A stretch of DNA of 64,000 nt from Odiellus spinosus (Eukaryota; Arthropoda; Arachnida; Opiliones; Phalangiidae), in contig OY987226.1 of the NCBI GenBank assembly GCA_963920705.1, forward strand, positions 9,364,501 through 9,428,500. The letters run 5' to 3'. Positions 25,422 to 39,600 of this stretch are shown piece by piece. The stretch's first letter is position 1, and each line of letters opens with the position of its first letter. The notes beneath the pieces were generated by a model, which saw only the letters and a program-made list of their open reading frames with translations, had not been told where the DNA came from and searched no databases. The translations under genes were made by a program, and so were the position numbers.

Positions 25422-28400
25422 ATGTGGAGACCCTCTATGAGCATGAAGAGCAAAAGACCAGCTTGCAAGTCTCCAGATGAAGGTGGTAAGTTTTGACAAT
25501 CATTTTTAACCTCCGGTCATGCGCCTATTAACTCCGAGGGTTTTTGACTTTCCTTCTTTCCAGCTTCAACTGGGAATAAACGGAGAAGGAAAACTAGTTG
25601 TTCCATAAGTGACGATGAAGACTCTAAAGGTAAATAAAAAATTTCATCATATCTTGGTTTGCATCTTAACAATATTTATTTTGGCCCTCAGGTCTCTCAA
25701 AACGAGGGAATGCTATTGATTTACCACCAATGTCCAAGATTTATAACAGTTCTTATAGAAACAACAAGCCAGCTGAAGTAATTAAAACTTTAATTAAAAA
25801 ATCTATTATCCATAACAAATTCTCTTTCTTTGTAGCTTTTTCGTAAGGATCTAATAAGCGCTATGAAACTACCTGATAGCGATCAGTTAGCTCCTGAAGA
25901 GTATTGGCTGATGTCAGACACTTGGAAACAAGAATGGGAAAGAGGAGTTCAAGTCCCTGTTAATCCTGAAACCTTACCCGAACCAGCGTACCGGTAAGTG
26001 AATATTTTGTTTTTGGATCTCCTTTACTAAAAAATTAAACAAAACATAATTCTTTGTAGGGTAAATAAGACTGAAAAGCTCGAGGAGTTTAAGTTGTATG
26101 TTACATTTTTCGATTTTGAACATTTATTGGTGTTATAAACTTATAATAAATGATATATAATATCTAGGCCAAAAAAGTATTTAAAACACGCTCAAGATGA
26201 AAATTTCAATTCTGAATGGCATATTGTCAGTGCCGCTTCTACAGTAGCTGACAAAGCTTGCCGTTACGACTTGGATGATTTAGATACATCCTGGTTGAAA
26301 CTCTTAAATGAAGAACGGGATGATTTAGGCTTACCATCTGTCGAAGAAATAACAATGGAATTGGTAATGGACGAGTTAGAATCTCAGTGTTTTGAAAATC
26401 TACAGGATGCCATCAAAAGTCAGGAAGGATTAGGCATAGAATATGACGAAGACGTTATTTGCGACGTTTGTCGATCGGTATAAATGATGCTCAATGATCC
26501 GTTTGTAATATTTTAGATTATGAAACTCATTTTTTTTTTTTTTTTTATTTAAACTTAAGCCCGACTCTGAAGATGGCAATGAAATGGTATTTTGCGACTC
26601 TTGCAATATTTGCGTCCACCAGGCCTGTTACGGCATCACCTCTATTCCCGATGGCAGCTGGGTGTGTCGAACTTGCGCCTTGGGTATTCGTCCTCTGTGT
26701 GAACTCTGTCCTCATAAAGGAGGTGCCATGAAGTGTACAAGGAGTGGATCAAAATGGGCTCACGTTAGTTGCGCCTTGTGGGTACCTGAAGTTAGCATCG
26801 GTTGCGTTGAAAAGATGGAACCCATTACCAAAATTTCTCACATTCCTGTAAGTTTTTCTTTGTTTAAGGAGAAAGAAGCTCGACAATGAGTAATTTTCTA
26901 TCAATTCCTTTTGATAAAATAAGCCTTATTCTCCAGCATAATACGTATTTAGTATTTATTTACAAACCAATATTAATCTAGAAATCAACGAGGTGAGCTA
27001 TTTTTTTTCAATCCCTTCCTGTAAATTCCAAATTCCTATAATTTAAAGTATTCTCCTATATTTTCCTATAAATTCATTTGTTTCCCTTGACACCACTGCT
27101 TATTTTTATCTTGCCTCCAGATAAATGAAATACCACCCCCCAGGAAAAAAATTTAAACACGTCCTAAAATATAGCAATTTAGTTTACATTCAAACGTAAT
27201 TCAGTGTTTGTTGAACCATAAATTACCAAAATTTCATGTAATTAGCCAATGAACCCTATATTTTCCTATAATATTGCTATTATTTATCTTGTATTCTCCT
27301 ATATTTTGAAATATTACACTCCTATTTCCTATGTTTGGAGAGATTACCCTGGTCATCCCGAATCAATTTTAATCTTTCTCGTAAAGTAGACATTACGAGG
27401 ATCCACGGCCAACAAACAAAAGCGTTTGACTCTTAAACTTAGTTTGAATTGTTTTACTCTTGGAATAAAGCTAAGGAGTCCCTGGAGACTCGTTAATGAT
27501 GAGATATCGTAGTTTATATAGAATCCTGCTAAGCCTACTTTCTGAGTAAGTGAAAGAAAATGATTTGTAACTTACTATTTGGCTATTTAAATCATGATTG
27601 AATGATTGAAAATCACTTTTTGTCACTACAGTAAAATCTTGTTATAATGAATTTCTGGGGGAAAAAGAATTTCCTTTTAGCTGCTAGGCCTTGGCTTCGC
27701 AGACGATATGGCGGGAATTCCAAAAATTTCATTATAAGGAGGTTTTATTTACTGAAACAAATAATTTATTATAATATCCATATTTTAGCCAAGTCGGTGG
27801 TCGTTAATTTGTACCTTATGTAAAGAAAGAGTCGGAGCTTGCATTCAATGTTCCGTATGTTTACAAAACCAAAAATCTCCCATTTTTTTCCAACTTTTTT
27901 CGCTTATCTAATTTTAATTTCTAGGTTAAAACTTGTAAAACAGCGTATCACGTCACATGTGCCTTTAAAAATGGTTTAGAAATGAAAGCGATTATCGATG
28001 AAGATAACGAAGATGACGGAGTTAAACTTCGGGTAATTAAATTTAAAAATAAAAATTACTTATGAAAATCTTATTGGACATAAATTGCAATTCTTTATAG
28101 TCTTATTGCGAGAGACACAGTAAGAAGGATGAATCTCTATCGACAGAATCTGATGGAGAAGTTAAATTAACTCCCAAAAAGAATGAACGACGCCGACACA
28201 GTGTGAAAAAAGAAACTACAAATAGTTTGAATAATAATAATATTATTAACAATAACAATGATAAGAAGTGTGATAGTAGAGCGTGGATGGAGTTAGAAAT
28301 TTCTACTGATGATCGAGCTGGAGCTAGAGACAAACGGTAATAAAAGTTTTTTCAATTTTTTAATCATTTAGCCATGGAAAAAAGGGAAAACCTAGAAATA

Positions 28401-31400
28401 TCAATAAAAATGATTTTTAGCTAAAAGAAACTACAGGAAATCAGGAAAAATTGTGATTATTTAAGAAAATCAGGAAAATTTATTTGATAGAAAACTCTTG
28501 ATGATACTCAAAGCTGTTGTAAACCGAAAAAAAAGCACTTGAAAACCGAGTTTATTTTCAGCCCTATTTTTTATATTTCTATCATTATTTATGAAGTCCC
28601 TTTTATTATAAAACATACACAGAAAAATTTGATAAAAGTAGTCTAGAAAACCTGTACGAACCCCTGATACATTAAAACATCGTTACAATAAAATTCTGGG
28701 GGGAGGAGGGAACATTTCATTATAGCTGCTAGGCCACGAAATTAAAAAAAGGGTTAAAAGCGATAATTTATTAAGTGTTTCATTTAACTAGGTTTTACTG
28801 TAGGCCATTATCAACCATAATTCCAGTACTACTTGTGATGGGTATCGAGTTTGCTACTTAATTTTAAGTATTCTAAGGCATAAAGATATACTAGACTCTG
28901 ATAAAAAAATCGACTTTAATATCATTAAAGGATTTGCTGTAATTTACAGTTATTTATCAAAGTCACGCACTAGACACTATAATGAAATGGCGCGTCAACC
29001 GAAGCACACCCTATTTCTAACTAACATCTCTTTCCGTTCAAGCACCATTTCAAAGACAAACTCTCTTTGGCATCACCAATTGAGTTCTTTTAAAATAAAT
29101 CTAAAATTTCTTTGATCCTAACTTTTATAACTGTTAATTACCACGAAACCTCTGTCGATTTTTGATCATTTTTTTGGATATATCAGCCCTATTCTATTAA
29201 AAAAGTTTTTCCCTGAGTCTAGTATAATTCCTTTAAAAATTGACCACCACCAGCTTGATTCTGGGCTTCTCATAAATTACTTGACTCGGTACCCAAAAAG
29301 TGGTAGCCCTAATAGTTATTAATACAATTTCAGGATTCAATCATTGGAAGCCGAGTTTTACAAGCACGTTTCTGCTAAAGTGGTGGCGGAATCATTACAA
29401 ACGGACGTCTTTATTACCGATTGCATTTACCAGTATTGGAAATTGAAACGACGCGCCAATTTCAACAAACCATTGTTAACTCCTAAAGCCGAAGAATCCA
29501 ATCTACTTTGTCGTCAACAGGAAGATAGTCTCTATGCTCGCATGAAAATGTTTGTTCATCTACGACAGGATCTCGAAAGGGTAATAAACATTAAAGTTCC
29601 TAAAACGTAGGTTGCGGTTATGTAGTTATTACTAGTGTTATTTAAATTATATTAAAAAAAAGTTGAATTTAATATGATTCGTAAAATATAACTTTGGCCA
29701 AAGAAATTGTACAAAATTTTCTAGCGAAAACAAATTTTTATATAAATTTATCAAAAATTCTATTGTGAATAAACGTTACATGGTTTTTGACAAAAGATTA
29801 CTTAGTTTTCCTGGTTTTTTGTTAACGTTTTTACCAGGTAGGTTCGTTAGTTAGGCTTAGCTATTAAAATATTTTTGATCGTTGCATTAATTTTGTATAC
29901 GATTTATTTTAGGTTCGAAATCTGTGCTATATGGTCAATAGAAGAGAGAAGCTTAACCGATCATTGTTTCGAGTTCGCGAAGAGGTTTTCAAGAAACAAG
30001 TCCAGTTGGTCACGAAGAAAGGAGCGAAGTTTACCGAGAAGGAACGAAACGCGATTGTGCAAGCCAATCACAGTGACAATATATACGATCGGCTTTATTC
30101 TAGCGATGCAGAGAAATTTCCGCTGTTCAACTCAATCGTGTCAGTTTTGGAAGGTAAAGATTGTCCATCGAGTGATTTAACTCCTCAAAAGAGGCAAGTG
30201 AAGAAACCGGATAAAGTTGCTGTTCCAACTCCGGATAAGCTACAACAGGATGCTCAAAAAATGCCCAATCCTTATGCCAAACATTATTTTAACGGTATTC
30301 GACGCTCTCATCGAAGGTTTACTTCCATGTTTCAATTAACGGAGGAAAGCGGCGGAGATTCTAATCCCTCCAAAAATAAGTGTCGCATTAAACGAAGGTT
30401 TAAGAAGATGGCGGATAATTTTGAAGAGGAAATGAAGAAGTTTGACGTTAAAGAAGAAGCTTCGGGATCCACTCCTCCTTTGCAGTTGGAAGAAAGTAGC
30501 GACGAGAGTCGTCATTTCGCTTTGGAAAGAGTGGAAATAGAATCGAGTGAGCCGAAGCAAAGTTGTTCCCTCATGATGGACGAAGATACTTTACTCCCTG
30601 ATATGAAAATTGAGGAGGAGAAAACTACCGATGGAAAAGAACAAACTTTCGCGTCTATGGATGATTTAATGCCCAAAGAAGAGGAAGAAACTCGAGAGAC
30701 CGAATTAGATCCAAAAAGCAATTCTCAATCGCAAGAATTATCGCGTCAACGAAAAGTACTTCAAGCGAAAGGTTCGAACATTGCCTATCGTAAAATGGAA
30801 CAAATTTTGGTGGATTGTGACGATGTTAAATTGAACAGCGAGGTTAAGGTGTCCATGTCTGGTAGCGATATTATCGTTTTAAAAACTGAGGGTAAAGAAA
30901 ATGATAAAAGAATTGTGACTACGAGTGTATCTTTGTTAGGTGGAAATTGTGCGGTTGAAAAAGAGGGAGATGGCGACAAAAATGAAGAACCGGCTCTTAT
31001 GCAAGATGAAAGCCATTACGAAGTGCCCTTAAATGGCGAAGGTGATCGCGAGGACCCAGTTAAAGATTCTGATAATGTATTCTTCGATACTGAAACCGAG
31101 GATGGTGATAGTCAATTAGTCTTATCACCCCGAAGATTAAGAAGTAGCAAAGCTTCGTCCCGCAGCTCTAGCGCCAGTAGTTCTATAAAAACTGACTCCT
31201 TGTCCAAATTTTTAAAGAGACCTAAAGAAAAGAAAATCAATTCGAGCAGGCAAAGGGTTAGAGAGAGGTCCCCAATCGTGGTTAATTCGTCTCAAAGCCT
31301 GGACAAATCTTCACCTTCTCCTCCCGTAGACGATATTGATTGTGATAAGAAAAAAGTCAGAGAAGAAAGTATTAAAGTACGCGAGAGCCTTTTTCCAGCC

Positions 31401-31862
31401 ACCAGTCCTCGATCATCGCTGGCCGGTTATCGAATACCGAAAAAAAAGAACGAAAGTAGCGATTCTGAGAATCTAAAAGATCGGGGAAACTCACCCATAT
31501 CACCATTAAGCGATATTGGTTCTAAAAAATCACCGGACTGCGGTTCGTATAATCAGAAACCCACGCGACATCCAATTCCGTCATCACCCATGAAATGGAG
31601 TGAGAATCACTCTCAATCTCCTCGACTAGTCATTAAACTCCGAAAAGATCCCGATTCGCCAAGATGGCGAAGCGATTCCTACAACTATGCCGTGGAAAAG
31701 GACAACGCGAAAGACTCAACAAAGTTTCACGTTATTAATGACTGGGATACGATCGAGAAAAATAGTCGACCTCCCCAAAAAGAGTGCGATAATGGGAACC
31801 GCTACCCCATGCGATTTAGAACTATTTCTCAAAAACCAAGTCAAACTGAGATAGCGAGTTAG
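25422..31862 (+). CDS. rno: Jade-family PHD-finger protein (rhinoceros), HBO1 complex scaffold type
   Basis: Exons: 25422-25485, 25564-25629, 25692-25777, 25836-25993, 26060-26095, 26168-26477, 26560-26847, 27789-27854, 27925-28032, 28101-28336, 29334-29580, 29913-31862, encoding 1204 residues. The N-terminal enhancer-of-polycomb-like region ([28 protein letters not shown]) is followed by a PHD finger ([19 protein letters not shown]) and an extended PHD ([38 protein letters not shown]). Next comes the Jade-specific helical region ([35 protein letters not shown]). The last exon is a 650-codon acidic, serine-rich tail. Jade proteins hold the HBO1 acetyltransferase complex on nucleosomes; Drosophila rhinoceros restrains EGFR signalling in the eye. 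The tail is longer than in vertebrate JADE1-3 but much shorter than I recall for fly rno. The symbol is assigned by family. Confidence 0.9.
27629..27754. mobile_element. pogo/Tigger-like MITE, copy 1
   Basis: The left end is CAGTAAAATCTTGTTATAAT. The reverse complement of the right end is CAGTAAATAAAACCTCCTTA and continues TAATGAA. The ends resemble the CAGTAAAACCTCGTTATAA-type termini of Tc1/mariner-pogo relatives. It is inside a rhinoceros intron and has no coding capacity. Confidence 0.55.
28671..28800. mobile_element. pogo/Tigger-like MITE, copy 2
   Basis: It shares ATTCTGGGGG and AGCTGCTAGGCC with the copy at 27629-27754. Its right end, GGTTTTACTG, is followed by TA, as expected for a TA target site. 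The left end has lost its CAG. It lies one coding stretch away in another intron of the same gene. Confidence 0.5.
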
Positions 31863-33672
31863 CATTAATCCAGCGGTGCCTAATTATTGTTTTTATACAA
31901 GGGGGGGGAAAATATATATCTCAATTCTTAAGCCCGAAACTGATTCCGTATATAGTTTTTTCCGGTGTACTATATTTTAAACCAAAAGTCAAAATACTAT
32001 TCACCAAACAGGCCATCCCCAATTTTCTTTTTTTTTTTATTGTTCACTATTTATACACAATTCAGTTTTTAAAGTAATTTAAAATAGTGTCCCTGGCTTT
32101 AGTTTAAAATTGTTTTATAACTTTTATTGTTATCATTATTTTAGCGAAAACTTCACAAAAGTAAAAAGAATTAACATTTGGATTAATGAACCCAAAAAAA
32201 GACAAGCTTTTTTTACTAATTTTCTTTTATTTCGGCCAAATTTTAAAATTACCTAAAAAAAAAAGCAATGTTGGTTGGACAGAAAAGTTTTAAAAATTGT
32301 TTCTTTATAAAATCAAAAGTTTAAGAGAAAAAAATTAAAAAGGCAACACTGAATATATAATATAAATTGTACATAAATTTATTAATTATATACGTGTAAT
32401 TAAAATTTTTTGTTTAAATTTTATATTTTAGGAGTTTTATTTTAATGTAGGTTGCGTGAGGGAGGGTTGAACGGTTTCCCAGTGAAATGCTCTGGCTGAA
32501 GGTGTATGGTGTAGCTTGACATTACTAAAATCTGCTTAAGTTATGTTGGTTTATACTTCAATTTTTTTTTCAAATGCCTATACTGGAATCCACCCTTGGA
32601 AAGGGAAACTTTTTACCCATACTCTACTAGCCATGGAACGGCAGGATAACATCAAGACAAGAGCAACTATACTATTTTAACTTGAACTATTTAAAAAAAC
32701 TAGGGCAAAATAAGGGAATCTATAGTCAAGAAAGGGTAAGACTTCTGGAGGTGATGACTAGCCCTCCCGGCGACGCCTTTGTGAAAGATCAAAAGGACCC
32801 AAAACTCCACTACAGAAATTGGGTGTAAAGAATGGAAACATGATAAATTCTAGGCGTTTGTTTGCTTTTACAAACAAACTAGTGACTAGAAGAAGGGAAA
32901 GAGTAGAGTCCCCTAGACTTTGGTAGTGGTGACAGGTGATAATAACGTGCGAGTATAGGTTTGTTGGTGTACAGTAGTTGAATCACCTTCATTATCCCTC
33001 AAACTTTCAAGATTAAGAGGTAGTGGATTCCGTTTATATAATAGTGAAAAACACTTTCAAGATTTTTCCCACGCGATTTCTGTTTATTGTTAGAAAAAAG
33101 TTATTAAATTACTATTACAACATTTACAAAAAATCGTTTTGTTTATTATACGTTTTTAGTTTATAAACAAGTCGTCGCTTGCGTTTAGCAGAAGATTTTC
33201 ATGTTTTATTTAAAGGGACTATCTGCTTTTCTTTTAGCCTCTTTGAAGTCGCCTTTTTTTGCTTTGATCATAAGAAAATTTACAGTCGAAGCTAGGCTTA
33301 GTGCTTAAGGGAAGATTTTTTCAAGGGGTACATTTTAGAGCAGATTTCGCCTTTAAGTTTTAAGTGAGGGTTAATAGGAGTCAAAACTAAGCTATTTCCA
33401 CAGCTAAAACTATGTTTAGAACTTAATACCCCCTTCGTTGAGCGTAATTTTCAGTAAATGCTTCAGTATAGTTCCACTCTAAAATCAATACATAAAAGGA
33501 TACACTCCCCCTACATTTAGTTAGAAACACACAAAACCGTGGAGCTCTTTTACTCGAGACAATCAAATATCTGATACCGCGCATAGGGCTGTTCAAATTA
33601 AAGATAGTGCCATATAATTAAACTGTCTTTCTGTCAACCTTTTTGGACTTATTACGCAGCCATAAATTCGCT
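31863..33672. other. rhinoceros 3' UTR and intergenic region
   Basis: The first 500-600 bases are T- and A-rich and look like 3' UTR, with ATTAAA near 32335 and 32398. Beyond that I see no exon, RNA gene or repeat with another copy in the window. Undetected 5' exons of the following receptor-like gene could lie here. Confidence 0.4.
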
Positions 33673-36600
33673 ATGAAAAACGTTAATGTTGTAGTCAAGG
33701 AGGTAAGTTAATTTTTTCTATAGTGTTTCTATTTGTATTAAGTATTTTTTGGTTACAAATTTTTTAGAGAAATCCTTATTTGACGATTTCTCAAAGGGAC
33801 AAAGATCAGGATTTAGAAATTAACGGTTGCATGGCCGAAATGCTGGATTACGTATCAACAACAATTAACTTCAGGTAAATTACCCTTATCTTTTTTTAAT
33901 TCATTCTTTTCAAATTGTTTGAAAAATAAGCTAACATAGACAATGCTTCTTTTAAGTGGATATTGGCTTTACGTATACGCGCATGAGTTATAAACTTATG
34001 ATACACTGTAGCCTGTGGAGACGCAACAACCCTAAAACGAAGTTTTATTAGTTTGGGCCCTCTTCGCCGGAAGGATAATAAAGCTTATTTTGCACTATTA
34101 TGTAAGGTGTTATTTGGTAGTTTGGACCCTAGCTCTACTTTTTAAAAAATTTCGTCGTTTCTAGTTTTAAATTGGGTTGGGCAGCACGATGTCGTAAACA
34201 AGGGCAAGATCGATTAAGTTTTTAGCGAGATTCAGACCACTCTGAGAAGGGTCCAATGAAATTCTTTATTATTCTACCAGAAAAAGATCTCCTTCCCCGC
34301 TTGAAATATTTAACCCTAAAAACGCGTTGAAAATAGGCTTAAAAAGTTAAAATGCTAGACTTAGCAACGCTCTTCAACGAGTGTCCAAAGTCCAAACTAT
34401 AATTTGATATTCAAGGGGAGATCATGATTTATTTTTGGCAATGGATTCCCCCCCCCCCCCTATGGTTTAATATTGTCTAAATTTTTCACTTTTTGTCAAC
34501 TTAATTTTCGGTATTTTTTTTATTCATTCAGTTATTCCGTGAAAGTCAGTCCTGACAACCAGTATGGTAGTCCGGTAAATGGAGTTTGGAGTGGAATGAT
34601 TGGAATGCTTTTGAAAGAGGTATAAAAATTATGAAAAACGGCGCTCAAAAGAAATTGACATAAAAACACGCCATTTCCTCATTAAAGGAAGCCGATATCT
34701 CTTTGACTCCCACAACCATGACCTTTCAAAGAAGTTCCGCTATACAATTTTCCGTTCCGGTTTTCACCTCGGACAAAACTCTTTTAGTTGGTCGTCCACC
34801 AGTATATCACTCTCTGTTTGCAATCCTGTCAGCGTTTGATAGCACGGTAAGTACACCAGATTTCATTATACTTGGAAGAGCTTTTGAATTTATTTTCGGA
34901 ATCACCTTGCCAAAAAACGTATTCGAGAATTTTTAGTCACGCTTTGGTGTTTAAATTATTTTTCTAAAGTTTTGTAAAGTTTGAATAATAGTAAATATAA
35001 ATTCGGGCCAATCATATTATTTCAGGCTTCAAGAGCGCTTGTAATGTCGTAACATTAAGAGAATAGGCAGGCGTTTGATGCCCAAGACCTTTTTAGGACA
35101 TTACAAGCTTTGTTGAAGGTTGAAAAAATATGATTGACCCGAGTTTATAATTATTTACATTCAAACTTATACCTAAAACAAGTCCAAAAATTGGGAAAAT
35201 AAATAAAATAATTCCGAAAATAAATTCAAAAGCTGTTCCATTTTTAGCTCCTATTTTCCCTTTAAAGGATTCCTCAGGACCTTGAATGCCTCTTTAAAAA
35301 GTGACCCCTCAAATAGGCGAAGATACCTACTTTCGAGCTATTTACTTCTAGTTTACCCCACATTCTATATATTTGCCCTGAATACACGGTTTCTGTTGTG
35401 TTTTGACGCAATGGTTATAATTGGGCGTAGATATATGTAAATACGCTTGTAAACATGTCGATTCTTTTCCAGACGTTTATTTTACTTTGTAACTTTTTAA
35501 AGTTTGAATGATAGCCTATAAATTTTATTTATCGGGTGTTAACTTGAATATGGTTGGGTTGTTTTTCTAGACAGTTTTAAATTTAGAAAGACGCTTGAAA
35601 GGTGACACGCAACAAAATAAATTTCGTCCAAACCTATTGGAATGGGTGTATTATGTTCCCGCGTGAATTATAGCCTACTTGTAGCGCCACTTGTGAAATA
35701 GGCCCCACAGATTTCCACGGATCTTTCGTTTTAAGTGTAGAAAAACTGTTTTAAATGTACTAAAATTTTTCTATATTGATTATTGATTTTTTTTATTTAT
35801 TTTTTTATCTTTTAACATTTGATCATCTTGTTTTCGAATATTTTTAACGGAACCTTCTCATAGTTGTAAAAAGTTACATTGTTGTTCAGAGTGACCGACT
35901 CTATAATTAAGATGATTTTTTATAACGGGCTTTAAAAATAACCACACATTTTTTTATAACCCGATTTTTAACAGACTCGCCTCAAAAAAGCTACGTTCAC
36001 ACTTGTCACTTTGAAACCATTTTCAAACCGTTTCGAGTCGTCAAATCGACTTTTTTAAATATTAATTTGGTTTCTTGATCAAAGGTCTACACGGGTGACC
36101 CCAAAATTTTATTATTTGACCTTTCCAAAACGATTTAAAACGGTTTCAAAGACTGTAGTGTGAACGTAGCTTTTACTACCAAAAGATAAACCCGTACGAT
36201 AAAGTTTTGCATAATCCCAATTTACCCAATTTTCGCTTTTACAACTGGTTATTCTTTAATTATTAACATTACGGGGTCTTCGATTTTATTTCAAAGTGTG
36301 AAGTGTGGTTAATTAATATTTTTTTAATTGTTATTTTTTAATATAGACAAGTAACTTATTCCTTGTTGGACTCTTAATGACATTGGGTGTTTCAATAATT
36401 TGCAACCGAATCGTAAGGCGTTACGGAATGGGAATTTATTTGACCGTTATTGACCAAGTTTGGCTACTTTTGGAGATAGTTTTGTCTAAAAGTAAGTTTA
36501 TCACTTTTATAATACGTATATCTGTTTCTATACTTCCGTAGGATGGCCGCTGATGTAATATTATCAGCTATACCGCTATCTTATATCATAAGTCAATTAC

Positions 36601-39600
36601 TAGGATAGCTCGTTATAAGTTAAACAGTGGCGTTCAAATAATGTAAATTAATAATTAGGAATTGACATTAAAAAAAACTCTTGACTTTCGTTCCCCGGGA
36701 AACAGTATTTAGCCAATAGATATTCGTCTTAAAAAGATATTCAAGGTAATCATTTCGAGAGATAGGTGCATCTAGGACTATTAACAATGGACAAGGGACC
36801 CATCTGCTCTGAGATTTGCCCCTTAAAAATGCTCTTCCATTATGCACACAGCCTAGCCTTTGACTGTACAATTTGTTATGGTCAACGTCGTCTGAAAATA
36901 AAACTTTAAAGGGGCTTACAAATCGCAAATAGTCCCTTTAATAGATATAGGTGAATAACAAAACCTGGTGTTCATAAGCGTCCTCTAACGGTAAACAGTG
37001 GCGGATTTCTAAATAGGCCAACTAGGCCGCAAAAGTAATATAACTATCAATATACCACAATTTTTTTCCATAGCAGACGCTATTTTTAGGGTTCATTATC
37101 CAGAAGTTAGAACCGAGCTTTAAAATTACATTATTATCTCATTACATATAATAATTAAGAGTGGTTAATAATAAATCGGCCTCCGTCTCATAGCTCCACA
37201 TTATGTGGAATGGATAAAATAACTTATAGGGAGTCTGAAAAAAATAACTCGGACACTCTTTCGTTTTATAATATAGAGAAAATCGAAATTCGGTTTAGCT
37301 GAGTTTGAAATTAAGGACCTAGGCTGAATGGTCGAGTGCACGTACACGAAGTACTTCAATTATTAATTCTCTTAGAGGTAAAAAGAGTGCAAAGCTTAGG
37401 GGGTAACTTAATTGCCAAATGAATGAAAAATAAACTATATTAACCCTGTTTCTACTCTTAACTAAACGTAAGAATGTATACGTAAGGCACTTTATTAAAG
37501 AACGAAATATACATAGCCCTAAATAAATAATAATTATTAATATCAAGATTATGAAAAAGATAACTACACTAGGAATAGCCCTAAACGATACGATGGTAAT
37601 GAGTAGGGTTTCTACCTTTGGACGACCCGTGTATGTTTTTACCTTACATGTACTCGAAGTACGTGAATGACTTTTAAACCTAGCTAGTGACGTTGGCTCC
37701 TCCCTTGATCTTTACACTCGTGAGAAGGGCTTCAGCTGATTTGGTATTCCTTGTAAAATTATGTCTATCATCACGTCTTAGTTAGTTTTTTATCTAAACT
37801 TTCGAAAGCAATTGTTTCCACACGCGACGTTTTCTATTCATACCTATATTAACCATTTTTAATAATTAATCTGCTTAAGTTTCATAGCTCGACATTTACA
37901 TGGAATTAATAGATATGAATAAAATAACTTAAACCGAGCGTGTAGAAAAAAAAATCAACCATGAAATAGCAGGCTCTTTAATTTAATAATATAATAAGTT
38001 ATTCATCATGGTCAATACATTTTATGTAAACGTCTTTGTAAATTGACAGGTTTCCAATATCCATTAGAAAGGGAAGTTTAGTTTGGTCATTTTTTTTTTT
38101 TAACTTCCAGTATTTTCATTTTTGTTTTCAAGTTTATTCTTTTGTTCGTAATATCATAAGTACAATAAGTATTTTTTAATCATATTTTATTTAAAATTAT
38201 AGTAATTAGTATACCACTAGATCATTTTCTAGCAAACCTAATAGTAAGTTGTTCTGACACTATGAAATGTGGACAAAAAGCATTTTAAATGGTCCACTTT
38301 TTGTTGAATTTGGGATATTTCATTTGGTATATTTGGAATTTGGAATTTTCCAATTTTAACTAATTTTGCCCAAAATAGGTTTTTCCTCGTTGGGGAAGTT
38401 AATTTCTTTGGTTATTATACGTAAGCACATTGAAATGAAAAGTAAAACCGACGTCACGTATATGTAAAAACAGCCTAGGAATTTTTTCAGGTTTAGAAAA
38501 AAAAAAAAAAATCTTTGCTTTCTGGGGTATTTATATTACTTTCTGATTTTGTACAAAAACATTTTTTGGAAAATAACCCTTTATTTCTCTTATCTAAAAA
38601 TTTGGTACTTAAGGACCCCCAATTTCATCAGTTAGCCGAACGGCATCCTTGCCGCTGAGATCTAGCCCAGTCCCACGCTCGCACATTCATCAGTCGTTTT
38701 TTTCCGCTACAAGATTGGTGGAATACTTAAAGTACAAAATAGCACTTTTATTTTTTTAGGTAGCATTAACTTGCCTAAAAGAATCTGGGGTCGAATTTTA
38801 TTATGGTCGTGGATGTTTCCTGTCATGGTTATAACAGCCGTTATAAGCAGTAAATTTATTTCCGCTCTTTCAACTGGACATCATTTTCTGAAAATTGATA
38901 AAATAGAAGATCTATTAAAATATCCTGACATACAACCTTTGTTCTCGAAAGGGTCAAGCGAAGCTGAATATTTCAAGGTAATGAATTCCTGTTTTAGAGT
39001 GTTAGCAAGAGTCTATAGATTAAAAAGAGCCTTGAGTCGAGATGCCTTAACATAGCTTCTAGCATCTCAGCGAAGTTGAGCGCTCGTCGACCCACTCTCA
39101 CCCCTTACACTAGTTATTAGCCAATCACGTTGGAAAAATAAATCAATTTTTATAAGAAATAGTACGTGGCGAAATTAGCAACATTAGCTCATTATCGTTA
39201 TGGTATGACCCTCAAAGGTAATATTGGGCGAGGGATTTGGATCTTGGAGAGAGAGCGTTGAACTTCGCTTTATCAGGAGGGCTGCTTCGAGGCAGCCTCA
39301 TGGTAATATCAAATAGCACTAGCGTGTACAAACATAATTCGAAAAACATCAACTCCGTGTTGTTTTACACAAAATGTCACGAGCATGGTGATGAAATTAA
39401 AGTAATATAAAAATAAATTATTTACGAGACTGCTACTGTATTGTTAAAAAACAGTTTATCAAAACATTGTGGGTAGCTTTCTAACGTACAAGTTCCCTTC
39501 GAATCATTATCGTAGAAAGGTTCGAGAGCGTAATGAATGAATAAATTAATATATATTCGCTCAAATACGTAGTCCCCTTTGAAACAGGGATAAGCCTTTA

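Noticed and set aside
36600..37020. Two CAGTGGCG motifs resembling hAT transposon ends
   Set aside because: Both are in the same orientation and no inverted partner or matching interior was found.
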